64,000 bases of DNA, taken from the NCBI RefSeq assembly GCF_902706285.1, contig NZ_CACSKD010000012.1, positions 120,821 through 184,820 of the forward strand, written 5' to 3'. The notes beneath the pieces were generated by a model. The model was not told the DNA's origin. It searched no databases and was given only the letters and a program-made list of their open reading frames with translations. Shown in pieces: positions 1 to 8,144 of this stretch. The stretch comes from Rhizobium sp. 18055 (GTDB taxonomy: Bacteria > Pseudomonadota > Alphaproteobacteria > Rhizobiales > Rhizobiaceae). Every line of letters starts with the position of its first letter. The stretch's first letter is position 1. Made by a program: the position numbers and the translations under genes.

Positions 1-2
1 AG

Positions 3-809
3 GATTTCTGCGCGCGGGTGATCGACCGTGGCTTTCACGAGGTCTATCAACTGGCGGCCGATATGGGCGGCGCCGGCTATATCTTCACCGGTCAGCACGA
101 TGCCGACATCATCCACAATTCGGCGACGATCAATCTGAATGTCGCCGATCTCTGCCGCCGGCGCGCCGTCGGGCGGGTGTTCTTTTCGTCATCGGCTTGC
201 GTCTATCCCGCCGTCAACCAGCAGAATCCCGACAATCCCAACTGTGTGGAATCCTCCGCCTATCCCGCATCGCCCGACAGCGAGTATGGCTGGGAGAAGC
301 TGATCTCCGAGCGGCTGTTCCAGTCCTATGGCAGGAATTACGCGATGACCTGCCGGATTGCCCGTTACCACAACATCTTCGGACCATCCGGCACCTGGGA
401 TGGCGGCAGGGAAAAAGTGCCGGCCGCGATCTGTCGGAAGGTGGCGCAGGCAGCGCATGGCGGCGAAATCGAGATCTGGGGCGATGGCCGGCAGACACGG
501 TCGTTTCTCTATATCGACGAATGCATCGAGGGCACGCTCCGGCTGATGCGATCGGGCTTCGCGGGGCCGGTCAACATCGGCTCCGAGGAGATGGTCAGCA
601 TCAATCAACTCGTCGATATGGTCTGCGACATCGCCGGCAAGCGGTTGCACAAGCGTCATGTGGCGGGTCCGACAGGGGTTCGCGGGCGGGCCTCCGACAA
701 CAGGCTGATTGCCGAGACGCTCGACTGGCAACCGACGCAGAGCCTGATGGCAGGGCTGGAGAAAACCTATGCCTGGGTCGAGAGCCAGCTATTGCGGCGT
801 GCGGCGTGA
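3..809 (+). CDS. GDP-mannose 3,5-epimerase-like NAD-dependent epimerase (5' truncated)
   Basis: This short-chain (extended SDR) nucleotide-sugar epimerase is open from the first in-frame codon of the window, so its N-terminal Rossmann glycine motif lies upstream. The visible part closely follows plant and bacterial GDP-mannose 3,5-epimerases. It has ADMGGAGY, then SSSACVYP, whose Cys matches the catalytic Cys of the plant enzyme, then YGWEK (the YxxxK pair), then GGREKVPAAICRK with the second acid/base Lys, then WGDGRQTRSF and GPTGVRGR. The predicted reaction converts GDP-D-mannose to GDP-L-galactose or GDP-L-gulose in the cytoplasm, as a precursor for a surface polysaccharide. The stop overlaps the next gene's GTG start, and flippase, polymerase and acetyltransferase genes follow in one operon. 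Family call firm; exact product sugar inferred. Confidence 0.82.
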   Translation, partial: DFCARVIDRGFHEVYQLAADMGGAGYIFTGQHDADIIHNSATINLNVADLCRRRAVGRVFFSSSACVYPAVNQQNPDNPNCVESSAYPASPDSEYGWEKLISERLFQSYGRNYAMTCRIARYHNIFGPSGTWDGGREKVPAAICRKVAQAAHGGEIEIWGDGRQTRSFLYIDECIEGTLRLMRSGFAGPVNIGSEEMVSINQLVDMVCDIAGKRLHKRHVAGPTGVRGRASDNRLIAETLDWQPTQSLMAGLEKTYAWVESQLLRRAA

Positions 810-2110
810 CGGGCGGGGCGCCTTCGCCTGATCGTTCTGCCGTGGGGAGCGAGCGGTTGCGCGGATCGACCAACGCCGCACTGCTGGTGCTGAGTTTCGC
901 AATTGGCCAGGGCTCGATCTTTCTGGCACAGACATGGCTGATCGACCGCGGCGCGCTCGATCTTCTCGCCAAGTTCGCGATGCATTTTTCCTTCGCGATC
1001 CTGGCATTGATGATCGTCGATGCCGGGTCGCCTGTTGTCGTTACAAGGCGGATTGCGCTGGCCGAGGGCCCGGACGCCGTGATGGTGGCGAGGCGGTACT
1101 ATTGGCAGGCCTGTGCCGTTCGGCTCGCTTTCGCAATCGTGGTCGGGCTGATCGGGCTTGCCTATGCGCTTGTATCCGGGGACGCGTTTTCATGCGCCTA
1201 TGTTCCAGCGGCGCTGCCCGCATTGGCGATCTGGTCGTTCAATGCCACGGGGCTGCTTGACGGCTTGAAATTGAGCGGCGTCAGCGGGTTGACGGGTATG
1301 GTCGCCTATGTGGCATCCGCCCTGGCGCTGGCCATCACAGGCGTTCGATCTCCTGGGGATGCAGGCCTGATCCTCGGATGCGCCTTGTCCGTCGGCTATG
1401 CCGTTGCTGTCGCGGCGCAACTGGCAGTGCTCTATCGGCTTGGTTGCTTTCCGCAGGTGTTGGCGGTCTCGGTCAGGGAATGTCGCGTATTTGCCTGCGA
1501 GGGGGGAGCGGTGCTTTTGTCCACCGTGCCCGGGCAAATGTCGTTCCGGTTTCAGATCGTGGTCTGCGCGGTGGTTCTGGGCGAGGGCAGCACGGCCCTG
1601 TTTCTGTATGGCAGGCAGGTGGCCGCTGCGGCATCGCAGGTGCTGGAGTTCGTGCGGCGGGCGCATTTTCCGGCGATGGTTCGAGATATGAGTCTCAGCG
1701 GCGCGTCGTTCGACACCGCCTTTCGCGCGCAGCGGCTTGCCACATCTCTTGCCTTTGTCTCGGCGTTCAGCCTGATCCTTGCCGGCACGTTATGCTTCCT
1801 GTTCCTGAGCGGCCCGTTTGCCCGATCGGGACTGGTGGTGTCGCTGTTTTCGATCGGGGTCCTGACCGGAGCATTGTCGCAGACATTGGCACAGGCAGCG
1901 CAGGGGCTCGGTCGTTACTCTGTCGTGGCTGGCGCTGCGGGGCTTTCGATGCTGGCCGGTTTTGTCGCAAGTGCCGGCCTCGGCTCGCTCATGGGGCTGG
2001 CGGGTCTGGCTGTGGCGGAGGTGCTGACGCATGCGGTTGGCGCGGCGACCGTCTATCGCGCGGTGTTCAGAGAATCGCAGGCTCGAACGGTCATGCGGGT
2101 CGGCGCATGA
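806..2110 (+). CDS. Polysaccharide flippase-like (Wzx/MATE-type) membrane protein
   Basis: A 434-residue, strongly hydrophobic protein with about twelve predicted membrane segments, the usual size of Wzx-type oligosaccharide flippases. Segments visible include ALLVLSFAIGQGSIFLAQTWLI near the N-terminus and LVSLFSIGVLTGALSQTLAQAAQ later. The start taken is the GTG that overlaps the epimerase stop (GTGA). A second in-frame GTG at 842 is possible. The stop overlaps the next ATG. Placement between a nucleotide-sugar epimerase and a polymerase-like protein supports export of lipid-linked repeat units across the inner membrane. No specific substrate can be read from the sequence. The MOP-superfamily call rests on size, hydrophobicity and neighbours. 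Confidence 0.65.
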   Translation: MTGGAPSPDRSAVGSERLRGSTNAALLVLSFAIGQGSIFLAQTWLIDRGALDLLAKFAMHFSFAILALMIVDAGSPVVVTRRIALAEGPDAVMVARRYYWQACAVRLAFAIVVGLIGLAYALVSGDAFSCAYVPAALPALAIWSFNATGLLDGLKLSGVSGLTGMVAYVASALALAITGVRSPGDAGLILGCALSVGYAVAVAAQLAVLYRLGCFPQVLAVSVRECRVFACEGGAVLLSTVPGQMSFRFQIVVCAVVLGEGSTALFLYGRQVAAAASQVLEFVRRAHFPAMVRDMSLSGASFDTAFRAQRLATSLAFVSAFSLILAGTLCFLFLSGPFARSGLVVSLFSIGVLTGALSQTLAQAAQGLGRYSVVAGAAGLSMLAGFVASAGLGSLMGLAGLAVAEVLTHAVGAATVYRAVFRESQARTVMRVGA

Positions 2111-3435
2111 TCAGGATCTGGGCGGTGCTGGCGCTCTATCTGGCCAATCTGCCGTTTGCCGACAGTCCGTTCGTGGTGCTGCTGACCTTGCCGATGCTGG
2201 TCATGGTAATGGCCGGTTTGATCAGGATAGGATCGCGGCAATTCCAGATCGGCGATGTCTTCTGGTTCTGCCTCTTCCTCTATTTCGTGATCTCGCCGCT
2301 TCAGCGCATCCATGGCGACCGGATCGGCGGGGCGACGGCGATTACAGCCTACGCCTATGAGCCCGAAGAGTTTATCGCGGCCATGCTTGTCGTGCTGCTG
2401 TTCAGCCTGCCGTTTTTGATGGTCCCGATGGAGCAGGCGTATCCCCCAGCCGCGACATCATCAAAGTTCCCGCCCCTGCCGGTTCTCCTCATGCTCAACG
2501 GGCTGGCATTTGCTGCCTTCGTTCTGTCGGAAGGTGGGATCGATCGACTGTTGTCTTCGCGGCTGGAGCAGGAACCGTCGAAGGCGTTCATCGGCAGCAT
2601 GCTGTTTCTCGGGGTGCAGTCGGTCACCGCATGCCTTGTTGCCGCGCGGTTTCGAGCTTCGCGGCGCTGGCTTGCGTCGCTGGCTCCGCTGCTTGTCGTC
2701 ATCGGCCTGTTGGCGATCGCGCGAAACCCGTTCAATGCGCCGCGCTTCATGCTGCTGGCGGTATGGGGGCCGGTGATGCTGGCGCTTGTCGGCGGCAAGG
2801 TGCCGGTGGCGTGGTTTTATGCGGGATGCCTTTTGGCGCTGACGGTGGTGTTTCCGGTGCTCAACGTCACCACGCGCGCGGGGCTGGATGGGTTTGATGA
2901 CCTGTCGCAGATCTCGGTGGTCGGCAATTTCTTCGACATTCCCTCGATCGATGTCTTCGACATGGCGGTTCACGCCGTGCGCTTCATGTCGGTGCATGAG
3001 CATATGTGGGGCGAGAAGCTGGTCGCGATTTTGCTGTTCTTCGTGCCGCGTGCGCTGTGGCCGGGCAAGCCGATCGTCGGTGGTCTCGACATCGGCAACG
3101 AGCTGTTTGCGGCGGGCATGTACGGGACGCCGAACCTGTCGTTCTTCATGGGCTGCGATCTCTACATGGATTTCGGTTTCATCGGCGTCGCGCTTGGCGG
3201 GGTTGTCGCAGCGTTGGCGTTGCACTCGGCACTCAAGGCGGACCGGGGCGTGTTCGGTGGTTTCGGGATCTCGGGTTTCGTCATTGCCTCGTCGCTGCCG
3301 ATCCTGCTGCGCGGGCCGGTCGGCGCGGTGCTGCCGCTGTTTGTCTCTCAGATGTTGGTCATTCGGGTGCTGTCCCTGTTGGTCAGAGACAAGGCTGTGC
3401 GGCGGCGACAGGCTCAGAAGGCGACCGGAGCATGA
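2107..3435 (+). CDS. Putative polysaccharide polymerase (Wzy/EpsG-like) membrane protein
   Basis: A 442-residue polytopic inner-membrane protein with roughly ten to twelve hydrophobic helices and a long non-membrane stretch around residues 250-330 that includes VLNVTTRAGLDGFDDLSQ and PSIDVFDMAVHAV. That layout, many helices plus one large periplasmic loop, is typical of Wzy-type O-antigen or exopolysaccharide polymerases, which share little sequence. The ATG start overlaps the previous stop (ATGA), and its own stop overlaps the next ATG. The inferred role is polymerising the repeat unit exported by the upstream flippase. It could instead be a ligase-like protein; no catalytic motif distinguishes the two. 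Confidence 0.55.
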   Translation: MIRIWAVLALYLANLPFADSPFVVLLTLPMLVMVMAGLIRIGSRQFQIGDVFWFCLFLYFVISPLQRIHGDRIGGATAITAYAYEPEEFIAAMLVVLLFSLPFLMVPMEQAYPPAATSSKFPPLPVLLMLNGLAFAAFVLSEGGIDRLLSSRLEQEPSKAFIGSMLFLGVQSVTACLVAARFRASRRWLASLAPLLVVIGLLAIARNPFNAPRFMLLAVWGPVMLALVGGKVPVAWFYAGCLLALTVVFPVLNVTTRAGLDGFDDLSQISVVGNFFDIPSIDVFDMAVHAVRFMSVHEHMWGEKLVAILLFFVPRALWPGKPIVGGLDIGNELFAAGMYGTPNLSFFMGCDLYMDFGFIGVALGGVVAALALHSALKADRGVFGGFGISGFVIASSLPILLRGPVGAVLPLFVSQMLVIRVLSLLVRDKAVRRRQAQKATGA

Positions 3436-4019
3436 GCGATGCGGATCAGCGCAATTTCGGCATACTCGATGCCACCACATCAGGGTCACGGCGCGGTGGG
3501 CCGAGTTTTGCGCTGAGGCATCGGGCACTGCGTTTTGCTTGGGGTGTCACCTGGAGTTTGCTGGCGGCATGGACACCGGCGCCGCTGCATGGCTGGCGGG
3601 CTTTGCTGCTTCGATTGTTCGGTGCGCAATTGGCGGGGAATGTGCGGGTGCATGGATCGGCGCGGATCTGGTATCCGCCCCACCTTGCGATGGAGGAGAA
3701 TACGCTGATCGGACAGCGGGCGATCGTCTATAATATCGCACCGATCCGCATCTGCCGCGGCGCCATCGTCTCGCAGGGCGCGCATCTCTGCACCGGCACG
3801 CACGACATCGACGACCCCTCGTTCCAGCTTGTGGCCAGCCCGATCGTGATCGGCGCCAATGCCTGGGTTGCGGCCGAGGCCTTTGTATGCCCCGGCGTCG
3901 TTTTGGGGGAGGGTGCCGTTCTCGGCGCCCGCAGTGTTGCGGTCAGGGATATTGCGGCCTGGGAGGTGCATGCCGGAAACCCGGCGCGATTGATCCGCAT
4001 GCGTCTTACCAGCCCATAG
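3432..4019 (+). CDS. WcaF-like sugar O-acetyltransferase (left-handed beta-helix)
   Basis: A 195-residue protein of the trimeric hexapeptide-repeat acyltransferase family. The N-terminal part (LRHRALRFAWGVTWSLLAAWTP, LLRLFGAQLAGNVRVHGSARIWYPPHLAMEE) matches the layout of colanic-acid WcaF-type enzymes. Hexapeptide turns follow (LIGQRAIVYNIAPIRICRGAIVSQGAHLCTGTHD), where the His of GTHD is the expected catalytic base. The end is VHAGNPARLIR. It would acetylate a sugar of the exopolysaccharide with acetyl-CoA in the cytoplasm. It is the last gene of the operon, and its 3' end overlaps the convergent SGNH hydrolase by 14 bp. Family assignment is good; the acceptor sugar is unknown. Confidence 0.75.
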   Translation: MSDADQRNFGILDATTSGSRRGGPSFALRHRALRFAWGVTWSLLAAWTPAPLHGWRALLLRLFGAQLAGNVRVHGSARIWYPPHLAMEENTLIGQRAIVYNIAPIRICRGAIVSQGAHLCTGTHDIDDPSFQLVASPIVIGANAWVAAEAFVCPGVVLGEGAVLGARSVAVRDIAAWEVHAGNPARLIRMRLTSP

Positions 4020-5853
4020 CGATGGTCGCTGCCACCCATGCCGCGGCGATGATCGCATAGCCCTTGTCGTTCAGGTGCAGGGCGTCCGAGCGCAGGGACC
4101 GGGGAACGAGGCCAGCGGCTGCGTCCTGCTGGTCGCCAGCCGTTTGGTCGGAAGCGGCAATCAGCGCAGCGAGCAGATCGACATGGCGTTGCTGGTGGCG
4201 TGTCGCCAGCGTGGCGTTCAATGCCGAGATCGTCTGTCGGGTCGCAATCGTGTCTTCGGCCGAGGGCAGGATCGAGCCGATCAGGTAGCGGTTGCCGGCG
4301 ATGCCGTCTGCCATCGAAGCGATATCAGACAGGACCGTATCCGGCGTATCCGCATTGTTTCGGCCGGCCCATATCCACTGGATATCCCGCGTGGTGGCAT
4401 CCCCGGGGATGAAAGGCGTGGCGTAGGGGACGGCAACAGCTCCGCCCTGATGGCTGCGTGTGAAAAGCTGGCTGCCGCCGCCATCCGTCGTGATGGTTCC
4501 CTCGATGGCAGCCAGTCTGCCGCGGATGCTGGCGGCGCTATTGGTGCCGCCGAGAGCTTTGACGGATTGATAGAGGATATCGACCTGCGGGCTGTCGTCG
4601 CCCCACTCGATGACGATGTTGTCGAGCGACCAGGTGATGGGGCTGCCGCTGCTGACCATGGTTATGGCACGGCAAGTCGGGTTGCCGGTCGCGAGGTTGC
4701 CGCTGGTGAAGACCATTTCGTAGTGGCCGCTGGCGGAGATTGCCCAGGTGGGCTCGCCGGTTTCAGTGGTCGTTGCCCAACTGCCGCCTGGTGTCTGGAG
4801 CCCGCCAGCGTGGATCTGGCCGCCGCCGCCGGCGCTGATCTCGATATCGAAGGCGATGCGGATGATCCTGCCTTCGGGAATTTCCTCCAGCGCAATCTCA
4901 CATCCGCGCAGAAGGCCGGCATCGTCGTTTTCGATGATCAGCCGTCCGCTCTGCACCGATATCGGCGTCGCGTGGCCATCCTGAATTCGGGGCGACCAGC
5001 CTTCGGTATCCTGATCGAAGCGATAGAGCCTCGAGAAGGCGGCGTGATAGGCCGGTATCTCGCCGTCGCCGGGCGTCAGTTGCAGCGATGTGACGGTGGC
5101 GCCCGCTTCGAACTGGCCGGGCCAGATGCGCAGGGTGATGTCGATTGCGCTGCCGAGGGTGATGTCGAGCAGATGGGTGGAGCGGATGAAAGGACGCGTG
5201 GCTGTGGCCGTTGCGCTCGCCTTGCTGCGCGTGCCATCCAGCGCAAAGGCAGGGGCTGCGATCTCGGCAAGGTAGCCGCCGAGTTCGTCGGCTTCGATCA
5301 GCAGGAGACGAAACCCTGAAATGCCGCTGGTGGAGCCGCTGATGACCTGCATTTCGCCCGATATCGTCCAGGTGCTGCCTGCTTCAGCAGGGAGGTTGGC
5401 AGCAATGGCGCCGTAGATCTGTCGGCCGATATCGCTGAAGCTTGCCGTGGCGGTGCCGTGGAGCCTGACATCGCCGTAGGGCAAGCCGTTTTCGTCCATG
5501 CCGCTGTGCACGCATTCATGCGTCAGGCCATTGACGCTGCCGGTCTCGAAGATGTCCATCCAGTCGCGGGTATGAGGGTAGAGGTTTTTTGGTTCTGCGC
5601 CCGCCAGGCCGAGCAGCAGCGGGACGCCGCCCTGCCTGGCGGCAATCTGCGTGGAGGTCTGTCCGCCGATGCCGCGATTGGCGACGGCGCGCGGCGGATC
5701 GAACAGGCCGGCTGCGACAGCCGGAAAGGTGTGATCGGCTGACGATGCGCCGGCGCCTTCGGTGAGGCTGTCGCCAAAGGCGATGATTGCACGCGGCCGC
5801 GGGTCTGGCGGGGAGGTTGGCAGGGCTGGCGAGAGGCTGAAACCGAGAAGCAT
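4006..5853 (-). CDS. SGNH/GDSL hydrolase with large beta-rich insert
   Basis: This 615-residue protein has a split SGNH hydrolase. Block I (AFGDSLTEG, Ser29) and block II (NRGIGGQTS, Gly around 63) are at the N-terminus. Block III (GRNNAD, Asn499) and block V (DALHLNDKGY, Asp590 and His593) are at the C-terminus. The third block reads GRNN where GxND is usual; Asn499, the oxyanion-hole residue, is kept. The roughly 370 residues between are beta-rich, with repeated jelly-roll-like patterns (WTISGEMQVISGSTSGISGF, GRIIRIAFDIEISAGGGGQIHAGG), suggesting one or two carbohydrate-binding-type modules. No signal peptide is obvious. The likely reaction is ester hydrolysis or deacetylation on a glycan or lipid. 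It is convergent with the polysaccharide acetyltransferase, so action on acetylated polysaccharide is tempting but inferred. Confidence 0.75.
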   Translation of the reverse strand: MLLGFSLSPALPTSPPDPRPRAIIAFGDSLTEGAGASSADHTFPAVAAGLFDPPRAVANRGIGGQTSTQIAARQGGVPLLLGLAGAEPKNLYPHTRDWMDIFETGSVNGLTHECVHSGMDENGLPYGDVRLHGTATASFSDIGRQIYGAIAANLPAEAGSTWTISGEMQVISGSTSGISGFRLLLIEADELGGYLAEIAAPAFALDGTRSKASATATATRPFIRSTHLLDITLGSAIDITLRIWPGQFEAGATVTSLQLTPGDGEIPAYHAAFSRLYRFDQDTEGWSPRIQDGHATPISVQSGRLIIENDDAGLLRGCEIALEEIPEGRIIRIAFDIEISAGGGGQIHAGGLQTPGGSWATTTETGEPTWAISASGHYEMVFTSGNLATGNPTCRAITMVSSGSPITWSLDNIVIEWGDDSPQVDILYQSVKALGGTNSAASIRGRLAAIEGTITTDGGGSQLFTRSHQGGAVAVPYATPFIPGDATTRDIQWIWAGRNNADTPDTVLSDIASMADGIAGNRYLIGSILPSAEDTIATRQTISALNATLATRHQQRHVDLLAALIAASDQTAGDQQDAAAGLVPRSLRSDALHLNDKGYAIIAAAWVAATIAMGW

Positions 5854-6185
5854 CTGGTGTCTCCAAAGTAAAATAGGAAAACTATCCTAATTCAATCTCT
5901 GGAGGCGTGGATGATTGTTCGGTGCAAGATCCATGTTGGGCAAATGCGCCAAACCATCGCTGGCTTCATGTTCTCTTAAGTAATTATCTTGAGATTACAG
6001 TTTCCTTGTTCCATGATGATTCCGACCCAAAGGTTTTCCGGGTCTGATGTCATGACGATCGATGCAGATCGCTTCCGCAATGAACATGTTTCCTGGTCAT
6101 CGATCGCGCCCTGCGGCCGCTAGACTTGTTTTATCAAATTACGCCGCCTGTGCGCACTTGTCGTAGGGCTGATTGGGAAGATTGC
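5854..6185. other. Intergenic region between divergent SGNH and GNAT genes
   Basis: About 330 bp without a credible gene, more AT-rich than its surroundings. It must hold the promoters of both flanking divergent genes. A reading frame continues upstream of the GNAT start to about 6126, but it has no ribosome-binding site and the residues do not resemble the family. I saw no clear operator, terminator or repeat. Confidence 0.5.
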
Positions 6186-7031
6186 ATGAATTCGGAGTTT
6201 GCCGTTCGCCCGATGCGGCCCGGTGAGTTGGAGCTAGTGCTCGAATGGGCACGCCAGGAGGGATGGAATCCCGGCCTGGACGATTCACTGCCGTTCCATG
6301 ACGCAGATCCGTCCGGATTTTTCGTCGGCGCGCTCGGCGAGGTTCCTGTCGGGTCGATTTCCGTGGTCAAGTATGGCGATGCGTTTGCCTTTCTGGGCCT
6401 TTACATGGTCCACCCGGATTTTCGCGGCAAGGGCTATGGTCGGGCCATTTGGGATGCCGGTATCGCTTCGGCGAATGGCCGTAGCATCGGGCTCGACGGC
6501 GTCGTCGCACAGCAGGACAATTATCGCAAAGCCGGCTTCGAAGAGGCATTCAGGACGGTTCGCTATGGCGGGGTAATCGCGTCGCTGCCGTCATCAGCGC
6601 TGGTGGCACATGCCGCGACCGACAAGCTCGACGGGTTGATCCGTTACGATGCCAGCGTGTTTCCAGCGCCGCGGCCTGATTTCGTGACGTCGTGGTGCAC
6701 CAGTCGCAAGCATCGACGCACCGCCGTGGTGCGCAAGAGCGGCAAGATTCGTGGCTACGGCACGATCCGTCGCTGTTTTGACGGTTACAAGATCGGTCCG
6801 CTGTTTGCGGCCGACGCCGACAGCGCCGCATCGCTGCTGGCCGAGCTTGGTCCGGAAGCCAAGGGCGCGCGGGTGTTCATTGACATTCCCTCTGACAACA
6901 AGGAGGCGGTTGCGCTTGCCGTCGGCATGGGGCTCGCGCCGGTGTTCGAGACGGCCCGCATGTATCGCGGGGTCATCCCGGCCATGCCGCTGAAGAACGT
7001 GTTCGGCGTTACGACACTCGAACTCGGCTAA
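6186..7031 (+). CDS. GNAT family N-acetyltransferase, two-domain
   Basis: A 281-residue protein. Residues 1-130 are a classical GNAT domain with the acetyl-CoA pyrophosphate loop VHPDFRGKGYGRAIWDAG (the R/Q-x-x-G-x-G/A pattern). The C-terminal half (YDASVFPAPRPDFVTSW, GYGTIRRCFDGYKIGPLFAADADSAASLL, ARVFIDIPSDNKEAVALAVGMGLAPVFETARMYRG) looks like the second GNAT-like domain often annotated as Acetyltransf_18. The ATG at 6186 follows a GGGAAG ribosome-binding site. The stop overlaps the convergent EamA gene by 4 bp. The acyl acceptor is unknown; tandem GNAT proteins can act on small amines or proteins. No operon partner. Confidence 0.8.
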   Translation: MNSEFAVRPMRPGELELVLEWARQEGWNPGLDDSLPFHDADPSGFFVGALGEVPVGSISVVKYGDAFAFLGLYMVHPDFRGKGYGRAIWDAGIASANGRSIGLDGVVAQQDNYRKAGFEEAFRTVRYGGVIASLPSSALVAHAATDKLDGLIRYDASVFPAPRPDFVTSWCTSRKHRRTAVVRKSGKIRGYGTIRRCFDGYKIGPLFAADADSAASLLAELGPEAKGARVFIDIPSDNKEAVALAVGMGLAPVFETARMYRGVIPAMPLKNVFGVTTLELG

Positions 7032-7945
7032 TCCGCCACCGCTGTGGCCGTGGCCGGGGCAACGCGCTTCGGCCGACCTTTTTCGGCGATCGCTATGCCC
7101 CCAAGCGCCAATGCGAGCGCGATGACGTGAAACAGCTGCAGCTTTTCACCCAGCAACACCACCGATAGCAACGTGCCGAAGACCGGCACGAGGTTGATGA
7201 ACAGCGCAGCGCGGTTGGCGCCGAGCCATTCGACGCCCTTGATGTAGAAGACCTGGGCCATCAGCGAGGCGAAGATCGCGGTATAGACCGCAATCATCCA
7301 GCCGGTTCCATCCGGAAGCCGCGCTTCGCCGTTGGCGTTTTCCCAGATCAGAAGCGGGATGGCGCTCAGCATGGCACCAAACGCCGGCACCGCCATCAGC
7401 GTCCGCCAGTCGAGTGGCGGCTTCCAGCGCAGGAAGATGGTATAGACGGAATAGGCGGCCACCGCGACCAGCATCAGGCCGTCGCCCCTGTTGAGGCCGA
7501 GTTGAAGCAGCGTCGTCAGGTTGCCGTGGGCGGCGGTGAGCGCCACACCGAGCAACGTCATGGCGAAGCCGATGATCTGTGCCAGCGAAACGCCGGTGCG
7601 GAAGAAGATGAAATTGAGCAGGAAGATCAGCATCGGGATGCCGGCCTGCTCGATTGCGACATTGATGGCGGTCGTATATTTTACCGCAGAATAGAGCATG
7701 GCATTGAACAGCGTGTAGCCAACGATGCCATAGAAGAAGAGGAGGGGGAGGTTCTTGCGGACGACAGGCCAGTCGCGCTTCAATTGCGGCAGTGATATCG
7801 CCGCAATCAGTGCGGTTGCGAGGAACCAGCGGATCGAGGTCAGCATCATTGGACTGACATGGCCGATGGCCAGTTTTCCGGCGACAGTATTTCCGCCCCA
7901 GCACATCGCGGCGACGACGAGACATATGTAGGCGGCAAACTGCAC
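7028..7945 (-). CDS. EamA/DMT superfamily permease
   Basis: A 305-residue inner-membrane protein with ten predicted helices in two repeats of the EamA (DMT, RhaT-like) fold. The first begins AAYICLVVAAMCWGGNTVAGKLAIGH and the second begins in the region DGLMLVAVAAYSVYTIFLRWK. The motif GANRAALFINLVPVFGTLLSVVLLGEKL is typical of the second half. The GTG at 7945 was chosen because GGGAGAG lies 8 nt upstream; an in-frame ATG at 7978 lacks such a site. The family exports amino acids, nucleosides or other metabolites. The substrate cannot be inferred. It is transcribed away from purA. Confidence 0.8.
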   Translation of the reverse strand: MQFAAYICLVVAAMCWGGNTVAGKLAIGHVSPMMLTSIRWFLATALIAAISLPQLKRDWPVVRKNLPLLFFYGIVGYTLFNAMLYSAVKYTTAINVAIEQAGIPMLIFLLNFIFFRTGVSLAQIIGFAMTLLGVALTAAHGNLTTLLQLGLNRGDGLMLVAVAAYSVYTIFLRWKPPLDWRTLMAVPAFGAMLSAIPLLIWENANGEARLPDGTGWMIAVYTAIFASLMAQVFYIKGVEWLGANRAALFINLVPVFGTLLSVVLLGEKLQLFHVIALALALGGIAIAEKGRPKRVAPATATAVAD

Positions 7946-8144
7946 GTCCGATTCTCTCCCGGTGCGCTCCAGTGGCACTCGACTTCATTGCATGATCGGG
8001 GCAAATAGCCCGCGCAAAGCCGATTTGTCACGTAAAAAGCCAATTCAGGCGGCAATACAGGGTCGCTTTCCCAAAAACAAAGTTTTATAGATGCGCGGGT
8101 TTGAGCAGGGAGCGGTTAAATCCGCCTTTAACAGGAAGACGTGA

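Noticed and set aside
4006..5853. Prophage tail-spike assignment for the SGNH hydrolase
   Set aside because: No phage structural, integrase or lysis genes lie nearby; the polysaccharide neighbourhood explains the enzyme as well.
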